64,000 bases of DNA from Hyphomicrobiales bacterium (GTDB taxonomy: Bacteria; Pseudomonadota; Alphaproteobacteria; Rhizobiales; Aestuariivirgaceae), in NCBI GenBank assembly GCA_016710435.1, contig JADJVV010000001.1, forward strand, positions 1,324,501 through 1,388,500, written 5' to 3'. The notes below the pieces were generated by a model, which worked only from the letters and a program-made list of their open reading frames with translations, did not search any database and was not told the origin of the DNA. The position numbers were made by a program, and so were the translations under genes. Shown one piece after another: positions 51,677 through 60,069 of this stretch; position 1 is the first letter of the stretch; each line of letters begins with the position of its first letter.

Positions 51677-53119
51677 ATGGCTCATGCACTGTTCAACTTT
51701 CGTCTCCATGCAGTCTTGGCATTTGCCGGCCTTTTCGGATCACAAACGGCAGTGGCTGATCCTTGCGCAGGAATTCAGGGAGATGCGCAGTATCTTAAGG
51801 ACAGCATCGAGACCACTATCCGCGAAATTGACAGAGCGCTCTACTTTCAGCGTAGTGAAGCTTCTGAATCCCTACAGTTCCAGGTGCAGTGCGACAACCG
51901 GGAAGAAAAATCAGCAGCGTGTCGCGACTTGGGCATCAGTCTCGAAGTCTTGGTATACCTTCGCAAGGAAAAAGAGCAGGTCATTCGTGACCTGACACAG
52001 AAACTTTCCTATCACCGGCAAGAGTACCAAAGCACCAATCTCAAACTGTTCCGCTGTCGGCAGCAATATGGCAGTGCTGAAAGCCCTCCGGCGGTAAGGC
52101 TTTCAGATGATGATATGTTTCGGATCCGGCAGGAGAACAAGGAGCGAGAGAAATACTTCCAACCACCGAGCGTGGAACCTCCCCCCTATGATCCCGATAT
52201 TGACCTGAGACAACCCAACAGCCTGGGTGATCCGTCTGTCCGTGGTCCCAAGCGCAGCCGAGAACCAGGAAAGGCGACCCGCCTCGTCCCTGGTAAGCCT
52301 GGGCTGCCGGAGGGTGGCCCTGACGATATGGCAGACTTACCCAACTTTGGCACTGACGAGTCGGCAGCTTTGCCTGGTTTTGACAAAGATGAGTTGGCGG
52401 GTTCGCAATTTCCCTCACCAGAAGACTGGACGCCGGAGCAACGAGAACGCTGGGGCAAGTTGCTAGAGGAGGAACAGGCCCGGATCGAGGCCCAGATGCC
52501 ACCTCTGCCGAACTTTGGCACGGATGAGGCCAAGCACGACAAGCCCGCAGAACGCATCGTAACCTTGCCATCTGGATTTCCGTCGCCAGACGACTGGACG
52601 CCAGAGCAACGAGAACGCTGGGGCAAGTTGCTAGAGGAGGAACAGGCCCGGATCGAGGCCCAGATGCCACCTCTGCCGAACTTTGGCACGGATGAGGCCA
52701 AGCACGACAAACCACCGGAACGCATTGTGACGTTGCCTGGAGGGTTGCCGTCTCCCCAAAGCATGACACCAGAGCAACAAGAGCAATTGAGTGCTGCTCT
52801 CCAGCAGGAGTTACCTCAGCCATCTGTTGTGCCGCAAGAAGTTGCCCCTCCCGTAACGCCCGGACCCGGACTGCCCTACACGTGCAGCACAGATGCGGAA
52901 GGCAGCTTTCCATGTGATGTTGTGTCAACAGATTCTGAGGGCAATTTCGAAATTACGTCTCCGGGTAAGCCAAGCTATTCCTTTGCGTATATTGAGCCAA
53001 ATGTGTTCAGTGTTTTCTGGGGTTCAACCAATCTCCCGGGCCTCTATAGGCGCACCGAGATTGGCGGGAAGGTTTGTTGGATAAACGATGCAACGCCATC
53101 ATCGATCTGCATGCAATAG
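51677..53119 (+). CDS. Exported protein with proline-rich tandem repeats
   Basis: A 480-aa protein. A signal peptide (ending TAVA before DPCAG) is followed by a helical, cysteine-containing segment (IETTIREIDRAL, LRKEKEQVIRDLTQKL) that may form a coiled coil. Residues about 245-357 consist of two near-identical 56-residue repeats (WTPEQRERWGKLLEEEQAR, MPPLPNFGTDEAKHDKP) plus a degenerate third copy. The C-terminal 90 residues (PYTCSTDAEGSFPCDVV ... GKVCWINDATPSSICMQ) have paired cysteines and may be a small beta domain. No family recognised. Followed by a WSC-domain protein 32 nt downstream. Confidence 0.75.
   Translation: MAHALFNFRLHAVLAFAGLFGSQTAVADPCAGIQGDAQYLKDSIETTIREIDRALYFQRSEASESLQFQVQCDNREEKSAACRDLGISLEVLVYLRKEKEQVIRDLTQKLSYHRQEYQSTNLKLFRCRQQYGSAESPPAVRLSDDDMFRIRQENKEREKYFQPPSVEPPPYDPDIDLRQPNSLGDPSVRGPKRSREPGKATRLVPGKPGLPEGGPDDMADLPNFGTDESAALPGFDKDELAGSQFPSPEDWTPEQRERWGKLLEEEQARIEAQMPPLPNFGTDEAKHDKPAERIVTLPSGFPSPDDWTPEQRERWGKLLEEEQARIEAQMPPLPNFGTDEAKHDKPPERIVTLPGGLPSPQSMTPEQQEQLSAALQQELPQPSVVPQEVAPPVTPGPGLPYTCSTDAEGSFPCDVVSTDSEGNFEITSPGKPSYSFAYIEPNVFSVFWGSTNLPGLYRRTEIGGKVCWINDATPSSICMQ
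52412..52747 (+). repeat. Two tandem 168-bp coding repeats
   Basis: Period 168 bp (56 codons). Most of each unit, from the WTPEQRERW to DEAKHDK codons, is the same at the DNA level except a few bases, indicating a recent in-frame duplication. A diverged third partial unit follows (MTPEQQEQL). Confidence 0.9.
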
Positions 53120-53151
53120 TCGCGGTCGATTTTCGTGGAGAGGAGACAGCC

Positions 53152-54075
53152 ATGCTGGGTAAGCTGATTTCAAAGGCCTTTCTCGCGACACTCATGATTG
53201 GTCTCGGAATTGCGGTTTTGCCAAACCTTACCAAGGCGCAATCAGGCGGTGCCGGGCGCGCGCTATTGTACAATGCAGGTTCGGCTGCGGGCTCACAGTT
53301 CGACAAGGGAACAGTTTCGTGGTCACAGGTCGACGTCCAAGGCACTCCTGCTGCTGAGGCCACCGTGAGCTTCGATGAACTTGGTTGGCAGTCGGTGATA
53401 ACGTTCTTCAGAATCACCAATTCCGAAGGTCTAGCTGAATACGTCGTTGAGGTTCGGTCAGTGCCTCCCGATGTAGATGTATCGATGAGGGAGCTGAGAT
53501 CCTTTGTTTCGAGGTCGAGACTGGAGGAGCGCGCCAGACCTTTGATAGGAACCATCGTGCCGAAACCCGATGGCAGCTTCTGGGTTGTCTCACCCGACAC
53601 GCGCGCTGAGGTCGTTTACAACATGAGCGTATTGCTCGGAGGCGTGTGGTTTGAGGTGGCGCTATCGAACAACAGAGGTGCGAAAGGAACTATTCTGTTC
53701 GAAAAAGGGCAAGAGGGTGAAAAGATCATTCGCGATGTGTTCGACGCCTGGATGGTCACACCAGCCGTTTCACCTGCAACCGATGTGCCAGCATCCCAAG
53801 GTGCTATGCTCGGGTGTTTCAGGGACCCCAATAACCCGTTCGATCTGGATGGGTACCTCGAACGAAGTGCGCAAAATACGCCCCAATCCTGCGTGCAGAT
53901 TTGCCGTGATCGAGGCTTTGCTTTTGCTGGCGTCCAGTACGGCGAGAGCTGTCTCTGTGGAAGCCGGTATGGCCAATTTGGTGCCGCTGACAATTGCAAC
54001 ATGGCGTGCACCGGGGATACCAGCCAAATCTGCGGTGGCGTGAACGCAAACAGCGTTTATTCCACCGGACTTTAA
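53152..54075 (+). CDS. Exported protein with C-terminal WSC domain
   Basis: A 307-aa protein with a signal peptide (MLGKLISKAFLATLMIGLGI, cut near TKAQ). A middle region of unknown type (GTVSWSQVDVQG, FWVVSPDTRAEVVYNM) precedes a WSC domain from about residue 220: GCFRDPNNPFDLDGY, SCVQICRDRGFAFAGVQYGESCLCGSRYG and CTGDTSQICGG, with eight cysteines in WSC spacing. WSC domains bind polysaccharides and are common in fungi, scarcer in bacteria. GAGGAG precedes the chosen ATG; the upstream extension overlaps the previous gene. Probably acts at the cell surface with the repeat protein. Confidence 0.83.
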   Translation: MLGKLISKAFLATLMIGLGIAVLPNLTKAQSGGAGRALLYNAGSAAGSQFDKGTVSWSQVDVQGTPAAEATVSFDELGWQSVITFFRITNSEGLAEYVVEVRSVPPDVDVSMRELRSFVSRSRLEERARPLIGTIVPKPDGSFWVVSPDTRAEVVYNMSVLLGGVWFEVALSNNRGAKGTILFEKGQEGEKIIRDVFDAWMVTPAVSPATDVPASQGAMLGCFRDPNNPFDLDGYLERSAQNTPQSCVQICRDRGFAFAGVQYGESCLCGSRYGQFGAADNCNMACTGDTSQICGGVNANSVYSTGL

Positions 54076-54168
54076 GGGCAAAAGCAGTACGTGGAAAAGA
54101 ACAGACATAAACAATGAGATCCGATGGGTCGGGAAACAGTTATTGTGCGACCTGGTGGACCGTGGAAG

Positions 54169-54789
54169 TCATTTTACAGCATTAATGTCCGAAAACTGGA
54201 ATATGAACTCTGGCTGTGAGAGCTTTCCATCGAGGGTCAGGCTGCTCTCATAGAGACAGCCCTCCGCGTCGTCGCCGACAAAAGAACCCGAAAACTTGAC
54301 CTGCTGCCCCTCCTTGAGCTGGCTGGCCTTGTCGAAAAGGGGCGTACCCGGCTGAATCATGGTGTGGTGCAATGTATCGGAGAGAGCGTTGCCCCACGTC
54401 TTCACATACACATTCGGTGCCAGCGTTAGCTCGATCACGCCCTTCCCATCTGAGTTGGACGTGATCGTGTAGACTTCCGCGATCCAGTTCGAGATCGCCA
54501 GCTGGGGCAACATGGCGCAGATTTCCTTCTCGCGCGTGGCGCGCGCACCACCTTTCTGCATGTCGTTAGCCGCTGCTCTGTTGGCGTCCTGAGCTTTCTT
54601 GACGATCTGGAGAAACCTGACCTGGTCTTCTGGAAGAGGAATGGCGGGCTGTGGGGCATTCGCCTGGGCGCTCGATTTCGAGGACGTGCTTGAACTCGAT
54701 GTCGGTGAACCATTCTGGGTTCCCTTAATGACCTGAACGGCTATGCCCAAGAGAAAGAGACCACCGATAATCTTCACGGCCTTGTTCAT
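54169..54789 (-). CDS. Membrane-anchored protein with OB-fold-like domain
   Basis: A 206-aa protein with an N-terminal hydrophobic anchor (VKIIGGLFLLGIAVQVIKG), a serine-rich linker (SPTSSSSTSSKSSAQ) and a C-terminal beta-rich region (GVIELTLAPNVYVKTWGN, EGQQVKFSGSFVGDDAEGCLYESSLT) reminiscent of OB-fold-like periplasmic proteins. The frame opens 13 codons earlier; the ATG of MNKAVKI, with AAGGAAACC upstream, is preferred. Convergent with the WSC gene. Function unknown. Confidence 0.68.
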   Translation of the reverse strand: MNKAVKIIGGLFLLGIAVQVIKGTQNGSPTSSSSTSSKSSAQANAPQPAIPLPEDQVRFLQIVKKAQDANRAAANDMQKGGARATREKEICAMLPQLAISNWIAEVYTITSNSDGKGVIELTLAPNVYVKTWGNALSDTLHHTMIQPGTPLFDKASQLKEGQQVKFSGSFVGDDAEGCLYESSLTLDGKLSQPEFIFQFSDINAVK

Positions 54790-54896
54790 CGCTTCGGTTT
54801 CCTTGTGAGTTGTTGCCTTGAGAAACACATGTTGCTGGAATTAATACATATTATAGTTGATAAACGAGCGTGCTGTAAACGCCGATCCTTGCCTGC

Positions 54897-55130
54897 ATGG
54901 ACATGCGGAAACTCGTGGGTCGGAACTTTGCCCGCCTTCGGAGAGACAAGGGCTTGACCCAAGAGGAGGTCGAGGCCCGGTCTGGATTCAGCCAGCAGTA
55001 CCTGAGTGGACTGGAAAACGGCATGAGGAACCCCACCGTCGTCACGCTTTACGAGCTCGCCCAGGCCCTGGGGGTCGACTATCTCGATCTCCTAAAGCCG
55101 CCGGTGGCGACAAAGAAAGTTTCGAGATAG
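54897..55130 (+). CDS. XRE-family helix-turn-helix regulator
   Basis: A 77-aa single-domain DNA-binding protein: GRNFARLRRDKGLTQEEVEARSGFSQQYLSGLENGMRNPTVVTLYELAQALGV covers the full five-helix Cro/C1 fold, written here only in outline as LRRDKGLTQEEVE and SGFSQQYLSGLENG. Two ATGs (MDM) compete for the start; no strong ribosome-binding site is seen. It is divergent from the anchored protein and probably regulates island genes. Confidence 0.9.
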   Translation: MDMRKLVGRNFARLRRDKGLTQEEVEARSGFSQQYLSGLENGMRNPTVVTLYELAQALGVDYLDLLKPPVATKKVSR

Positions 55131-55198
55131 CCGACTGACCAGATGACCAGTTGGCTTCTTCTGTATCTCCGCCGGTGGGGTGCCCCGTTACTGCCCGG

Positions 55199-55618
55199 TC
55201 AGGCCTTTTTCCTGGGCGAGGCTGCGGCGGGTGCCTTTTCAAGGATCGTGTCCAGCTCGCCCGCTTTCACCGCCGAGATTAAAGTATCGATGACGCTGCC
55301 GAGCTTCTCGCGAGAGCCGACCGCGATGCCGGCCTTTCCCTTCTCGAATTCTAGGACGCGAAGGCCGTGGCGAACGGTCAGGACCGTCTGGCCCGCGTCG
55401 TCAGTCGTCCACCACGGCGTGACCCGCTTCTGGCTCTCTTGCAGGGTGCGCTGGCCGTCGACCTTACGCCAGCGACGCACCGTCCTCGCGTAGTTCGGGT
55501 CCGCGATAAGTGCCTTCTGGTCTTCCAGCCGCTCCAGAAGCTTGGCTCGCCGGGCCTGAACGGGCGACCGGCGAAGCTTGGTGACGGCGGTGAATGACAG
55601 GGTCTTTAAAGCGTTCAT
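55199..55618 (-). CDS. DUF6641-like mobile-element protein
   Basis: A 139-aa basic protein: MNALKTLSFTAVTKLRRSP at the start, RRAKLLERLEDQKALIADPNYARTV, and QKRVTPWWTTDDAGQTVLTVRHGLRVLEFEKGK in the centre, the pattern of DUF6641 proteins found on integrative elements beside primase genes. GAGGAGG lies 5 nt before the ATG; the frame upstream is spurious. Likely part of the replication module; function unknown. Confidence 0.72.
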   Translation of the reverse strand: MNALKTLSFTAVTKLRRSPVQARRAKLLERLEDQKALIADPNYARTVRRWRKVDGQRTLQESQKRVTPWWTTDDAGQTVLTVRHGLRVLEFEKGKAGIAVGSREKLGSVIDTLISAVKAGELDTILEKAPAAASPRKKA

Positions 55619-55731
55619 GCTGTTCCTCCTCTGAACATATAGCTTTATATTCCTATTTCCGCGAGGTGTACACCGTTTCGTCACATCTGCAGGTGGCGAC
55701 CGATCCTTTGGTCCGGTCTTGCTTTCCGCTC

Positions 55732-55819
55732 GGTAACCGGTAACGAGGTAACCTTACCGCAAGCGCTTGAAAAACCTCGGACAGTTCGGAAGGCTGTTAC
55801 CCAGGTTCCCGCCGTTACC
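55732..55819. repeat. Cluster of GGTAAC/GTTACC repeats (possible iterons)
   Basis: GGTAAC occurs three times within 22 bp (55733, 55739 and 55747 region) and its complement GTTACC twice more at 55796 and 55814. The cluster lies in the 220-bp gap between the DUF6641 gene and the end of the primase/helicase gene. Such short-period repeats next to a replication gene suggest an origin or initiator-binding site, not proven here. Confidence 0.45.
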
Positions 55820-55838
55820 GGTTCAGCTTGTATCGATC

Positions 55839-58389
55839 TTACCAGCTCAAGGTTGAGCGGGCGGATTTCTCGTGCTCCTCCGGCTCGTAAAGGATGCTTT
55901 CACTGACGGCAAACATCCGGATCTGCTTGACGACATCTTGGTCGCCCTGTCTTGTTTTGATCTTCACGGGCAGATTGCGGCGGCCCTTGTCGTGCACGAG
56001 AAAGCCGCGCCGCTTGAGCGCGTCGGCCACGAAATCCGGATCGCGACCTGCGCATGCTTCCTTCCAGGCATCAGGGAAGAAGCAATATCTGGGGGGTTCT
56101 TTCCTTACATTCTGCACGAAACCAAACCTGCCGGAATTTCCCCAGCTAAGGTCGGCTTCACCGAGTGCAGCCAGCGGCCGGCTGAACTTGGTTGGCCCAT
56201 TTGTCGCGATGACGGAACGGATGCAGGCTACCGCATCTTCTTCTTCAAGTGACCCTGTCGTTCCCCGCTTCTGAAGCCAGTCGTCAAAGCACTTTTGCGC
56301 CGCCGCGTTGGATTCTCCGTTGTCCCACGGCAAGATGCGGAGCCTGATCGCGATCTCGCCTGCCGCCGCAACCAAAGCAAATCGCTGGGCGACACGGCTT
56401 ACCTGACCGTCGACCGATCCCGGAAACGCCGTTTTGAAGAAAACATCCTGCAGTTCCTTCCGCTTCGGCCGTGATCGCCTCGACATCGGCTGCGACCCGC
56501 TGGACGAAAGCCTCCCATGCGTGACCGTAATGAGCCCGAGAAGCTGCCTTCAGATGCCGCGCTAACGCGCCAGAGTCGGGAAAGCCGTGAATCTTCTCGA
56601 TCAGCGTTTCGGCATCTGCCGGAACTGCTGGTATGTCAACGAAACGCGTCTGCTGGCCCGCAACGGCGCGGTTATGCGCTCCTTCTTCAGAAACCTTGTC
56701 GGCGAGCGTGACCTCTCCCGTCGACAGCGCAATTGTCCGCCATTCCTTTGGCGGTCGCGCGTCACCGTACCGGTTCGCCCTGATCTTCCCTATGCCGTTT
56801 GCAAGCATATAGGCCGCATGACCGGCTTCGTGCGCTCTGATCTGCCCCATCTCGTCGAGGCAAAGGAGAGCGTCGCAATGCGCTTCCGCAATACCTTCAA
56901 GGCCGTTTGCAGTGGCCCGCCAAGGGCGAATGTAGCCGCCAGTACCGCCGCCGCCCCAGACTGATCCTGCCACCTCCAATGCCGTCGACTTGCCGATCGA
57001 GGAGGGGCCGACGAAGTGGAACCCGCCAGACTCCGCATTCAGGTGCTTTAGGAGTGGAGGTGCGAAGGCGGCGCTGAGGGCGAATGCTAGCCGGGAGTTT
57101 CCTGCCGCATACTTGGCGACCTGTTCCTTCCATTCCCCCAGCGTTCCCGACGTGTGACCGGCCCGGGAATGGGACACGTGAGGCATCACCATTCGCTCGC
57201 CCTTCAGCGATGCGCCCAACGTCTTCCCCGGGGTCACGAAGCAATTCCCCAGCCAACCCATGCGGTCGACCGTGGTGGCAGTATCGGGACCTGTAATGCG
57301 CGACAGGTAGTCCTTTAGAGCCTCCCGCTCGTCCCTGCCGGTGGCGATTTTCAACCCAGCACTCTGAAGGATCTTCCGGACCTCAGCTCCGTCGCCACCA
57401 AGCATTTCCTCACTCAGGTGAACTTCGGTCTCCTTGCCGTCGGGATCTGTCACCTGCACGAGCAGGCCCCAGTTCTTCCCCTCAGTGTCCCGCGTGCGGG
57501 CAACGAACTGAAGCGGCCCACAAATCCATTCCCATCGCCCATTTATGATGTCGCCACGCTGCCACGTGAGGATTTCTGCCTCGACCCCCTTGGGTGTCAT
57601 CCTGAAGTGGACGTGCGTCGGGGGTTCTACCGGTAGCGGGTGTGGTGGCGTCTCAATGCAGTCGAACTCAACAATCGCCTGCCGCAATGTCTCGGCTTCC
57701 CAGCCATCGGCGGCCGCGTCAGCGAGATCCCATCCTTCTGGCGCCGATCCCCTCACCAGACGCTCTCCGCCATGCCATTCGCAGCGGGCGATTTTGTCCA
57801 GAGAAAGGAGCCTGACGGATGCTGCACCGGCTTCGAACGACAGCCGCACGACATCGTCAGCATAGGATTGGCCGTTTTTATCGAGATCAGGAGCGACGAG
57901 AACATTGCGGCCCTTCACCGACAACCAGTTTGACTTGCGTGCCATGTTCCAGCCGAACGGTGATGTCGTCGTGACCATGTCCGGGAAGAACCGCGCAGCA
58001 GCGTCTGCGGTCTTCTCGCCCTCGCACACGAGGATGGTCTTCTCCGGGTTCAGAACAATGTCCGGGAGCCGGTATAGCGGATAGGTCTCAAGGCCTTTCA
58101 AGCGCCATCTGGAGCCCTCCGGCGTCACGCACCATGAAAGCGGGAGGTAACTGGGAGTGCGCCTGCCATCTGCCTCGACATACTCGAACCGCAACATATA
58201 GCCAACGATCGCACCGGCTTCGTCACGGTACGCCCACGCGGCCAATGCTTTGCCGAGGGCGGGGTGGGAGAATTCAGGATCGGGCGCACTCTCAGGAACT
58301 GGAGAGACAACGCGAACTGGGACTTCTGGAGGCGGCTGTGGTGCCGAAAGGATTTCCTCTTCGGTGAGCGGGGAGCAGATATCAAGCAA
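55839..58389 (-). pseudogene. DUF927-type primase/helicase, frameshifted
   Basis: The main frame carries a toprim-like segment (TILVCEGEKTADAAARFF, VLVAPDLDKNGQSYADDVVR) and a DUF927 helicase part (VDRMGWLGNCFVTPGKTLG, FHFVGPSSIGKST as Walker A, LLCLDEMGQI as Walker B). Near 56462 one extra base shifts it out of frame; the other frame resumes with KELQDVFFKTAFPGSVDGQVSRVAQRFALVAAAGE, the expected continuation. Removing one base gives a single product of about 849 aa. The likely start is a TTG after TGGGGG, close to the stop of the preceding gene. As read, the C-terminal 200 residues are detached; sequencing error is an alternative. Confidence 0.83.
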
Positions 58390-58684
58390 GTTCGACCCCC
58401 AGCATTCGGGCCACTTCGCGAACGGCGATGTCGTCCGCAACACCCTCCAAAAAAGACAGCAGACTGATGACGTCGTCACCGGAATCGCCCGTCGTCCAGT
58501 CCCGCCAGCCGCCGGTAAGTAAATCGACCTTCAGCTGGCTCGCTGTTGTTCTGGGATTAGGCGCGACCCAGTGATGGCCACGCATTTCGCCGGACGGAAG
58601 CCAGCGCTTGGTGATCGCGGAGAGTTTCGCAATCGCCGCGTCGTTCACGGCGCGTCGCTTCTCAGGGGTAGGTGACTTAGCCAC
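58382..58684 (-). CDS. Primase N-terminal-like small protein
   Basis: A 100-aa protein with WVAPNPRTTASQLKVDLLTGGWRDWTTGDSGDDVISLLSFLEG and REVARMLGV, the segment that normally opens phage/ICE primase-helicases (given here in outline: LKVDLLTGGWRDWTTG). It is encoded as a separate gene directly before the DUF927 helicase, its stop overlapping the proposed TTG start, so the two halves of a primase-helicase are split. It also overlaps the AlpA-like gene upstream by 8 nt. Confidence 0.75.
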   Translation of the reverse strand: MAKSPTPEKRRAVNDAAIAKLSAITKRWLPSGEMRGHHWVAPNPRTTASQLKVDLLTGGWRDWTTGDSGDDVISLLSFLEGVADDIAVREVARMLGVELA

Positions 58685-58952
58685 GTGTCCCTCCCTTGCG
58701 AGTCGCTCTTGTTACTGCTTCCTCGGAGGTGCAGCTGAACTTTGTGGTCGTCCTGCTCTTGATCCAATCATCGACGTCTGCGGGCTCATAGTAGGCTCGC
58801 CGACCGAATTTCAGATACGGAGGTCCGCCACCCTTAGAGGCCAAGGTATCCAGCGTCAGGTGAGAAAGCCTGATGCCAAACACCTTCTGGAGATAGGTCG
58901 GAACCTGCTTGCGTGTCATCAGACGGGTATGATTTTCGGTATTTTCACTCAT
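58677..58952 (-). CDS. AlpA-like helix-turn-helix regulator
   Basis: A 91-aa MerR-like/AlpA-type DNA-binding protein: MTRKQVPTYLQKVFGIRLSHLTLDTLASKGGGPPYLKFGRRAYYEPADVDDWI follows the excisionase/AlpA pattern, with GPPYLKFGRRAYY as the wing. CAGGA precedes the chosen ATG; the longer frame upstream is not credible. Such proteins control excision of P4-like islands and usually sit near an island end, as here. Confidence 0.85.
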   Translation of the reverse strand: MSENTENHTRLMTRKQVPTYLQKVFGIRLSHLTLDTLASKGGGPPYLKFGRRAYYEPADVDDWIKSRTTTKFSCTSEEAVTRATRKGGTRG

Positions 58953-59216
58953 TCCTGTTTCTCCATGTTGGAATGGGCAACAGGTGTGGAACGAGGCTCT
59001 AGGATGCCAGCAAAGTTGCTGGTGGAATTGGAGCAAAAGGCCACGACAATTCCACCGCCTGAAGATCTGGGAACAGGAGCCTTCTCTTCAGCTTGTCCAG
59101 CCTACTTCGGGTTTGATTAGGCTGGGTTCCGCGTGGTCAGCATTTGGTCAACAAACGGAATCTCCCCCGGGGAAATCGGGAGGATCAAGGAAAAAGGCTT
59201 TTGAAAACATTGAAGT

Positions 59217-59295
<79 letters not shown>

Positions 59296-59443
59296 TTATC
59301 CGGTGGGTGGCGGTTTTTTGCGGGGCTTGGGACCCCGCCGCCGTGATCAGGCCACCCGGAGGTGACCGATGCGGGCCTTGCCATAGTTGGCCTTCGCCCG
59401 CTGATCAAGCAAAACTTTCATATCGGCGAAAGCGGAGGAACCG

Positions 59444-59866
59444 TTACGATTCTTCTTCGTCTTCCTTGCCGCCGCCCTCGATGAGGCCGTCCATGTTGCC
59501 GCCTTCTTCTTCCTCTTCCACGAGGAAGGTATCGTCCTCTTCGGCATCGTCCTCGCTGGCTTCCTCGCCCAGGTCGACATCCTCGATCCCTGCGGTTTCG
59601 TCGTCGTCCTTGTTGTCTTCCTCGACTTCCTCGAGGCTGACCAGTTCGACATCCGCGGTTTCGGTGTCGTCGGCCTCGACCTTTTCACGGGGCTTCGGAA
59701 TGGGCGCAGCAGCGGCGCTGGGGAAATCGCCCTTCGAGGGCAGGATGGCCTGGGCAATGAAGGACGTGCCGCACTTCGGGCAGGTGATGGGCTCCTTCAG
59801 GAGATCATAGAATCGCGCAGCGCAGGAGGGGCATGTGCGTTTGGTGCCAAGTTCGGCGTTGACCAC
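59444..59866 (-). CDS. TIGR02300-type zinc-ribbon/acidic protein
   Basis: A 140-aa protein characteristic of alphaproteobacteria. The N-terminus MVNAELGTKRTCPSCAARFYDLLKEPITCPKCG has two CxxC pairs forming a zinc ribbon; FIAQAILPS follows; the rest is an extremely acidic Glu/Asp tail. Its place beside aroA-cmk-rpsA and tRNA-Ala is conserved in Hyphomicrobiales. Function unknown. It is divergent from aroA. Confidence 0.93.
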   Translation of the reverse strand: MVNAELGTKRTCPSCAARFYDLLKEPITCPKCGTSFIAQAILPSKGDFPSAAAAPIPKPREKVEADDTETADVELVSLEEVEEDNKDDDETAGIEDVDLGEEASEDDAEEDDTFLVEEEEEGGNMDGLIEGGGKEDEEES

Positions 59867-60069
59867 GTAGGTGTCCTCTTCAGATCGGAATATGAGGGAA
59901 ATCGGCGCGCCTCATGCCACGGGTGGCGGCAATTGTCAAAAGCCGGATGGGCGGGCCGGTTGACCCGGCGGACGGGCCGCAGGCGAAGGCGTGACAGGGG
60001 GCGGCGGGGCGTGTAGGACACGGCGCGCATTCTCCACTCAGGCCCCGTTCCCAGGCACAGCAAATCCCC

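Noticed and set aside
52412..52810. CRISPR-like repeats
   Set aside because: The repeats are direct, in frame and 168 bp long without spacers; they encode protein repeats. No CRISPR array or cas gene is visible in the window.
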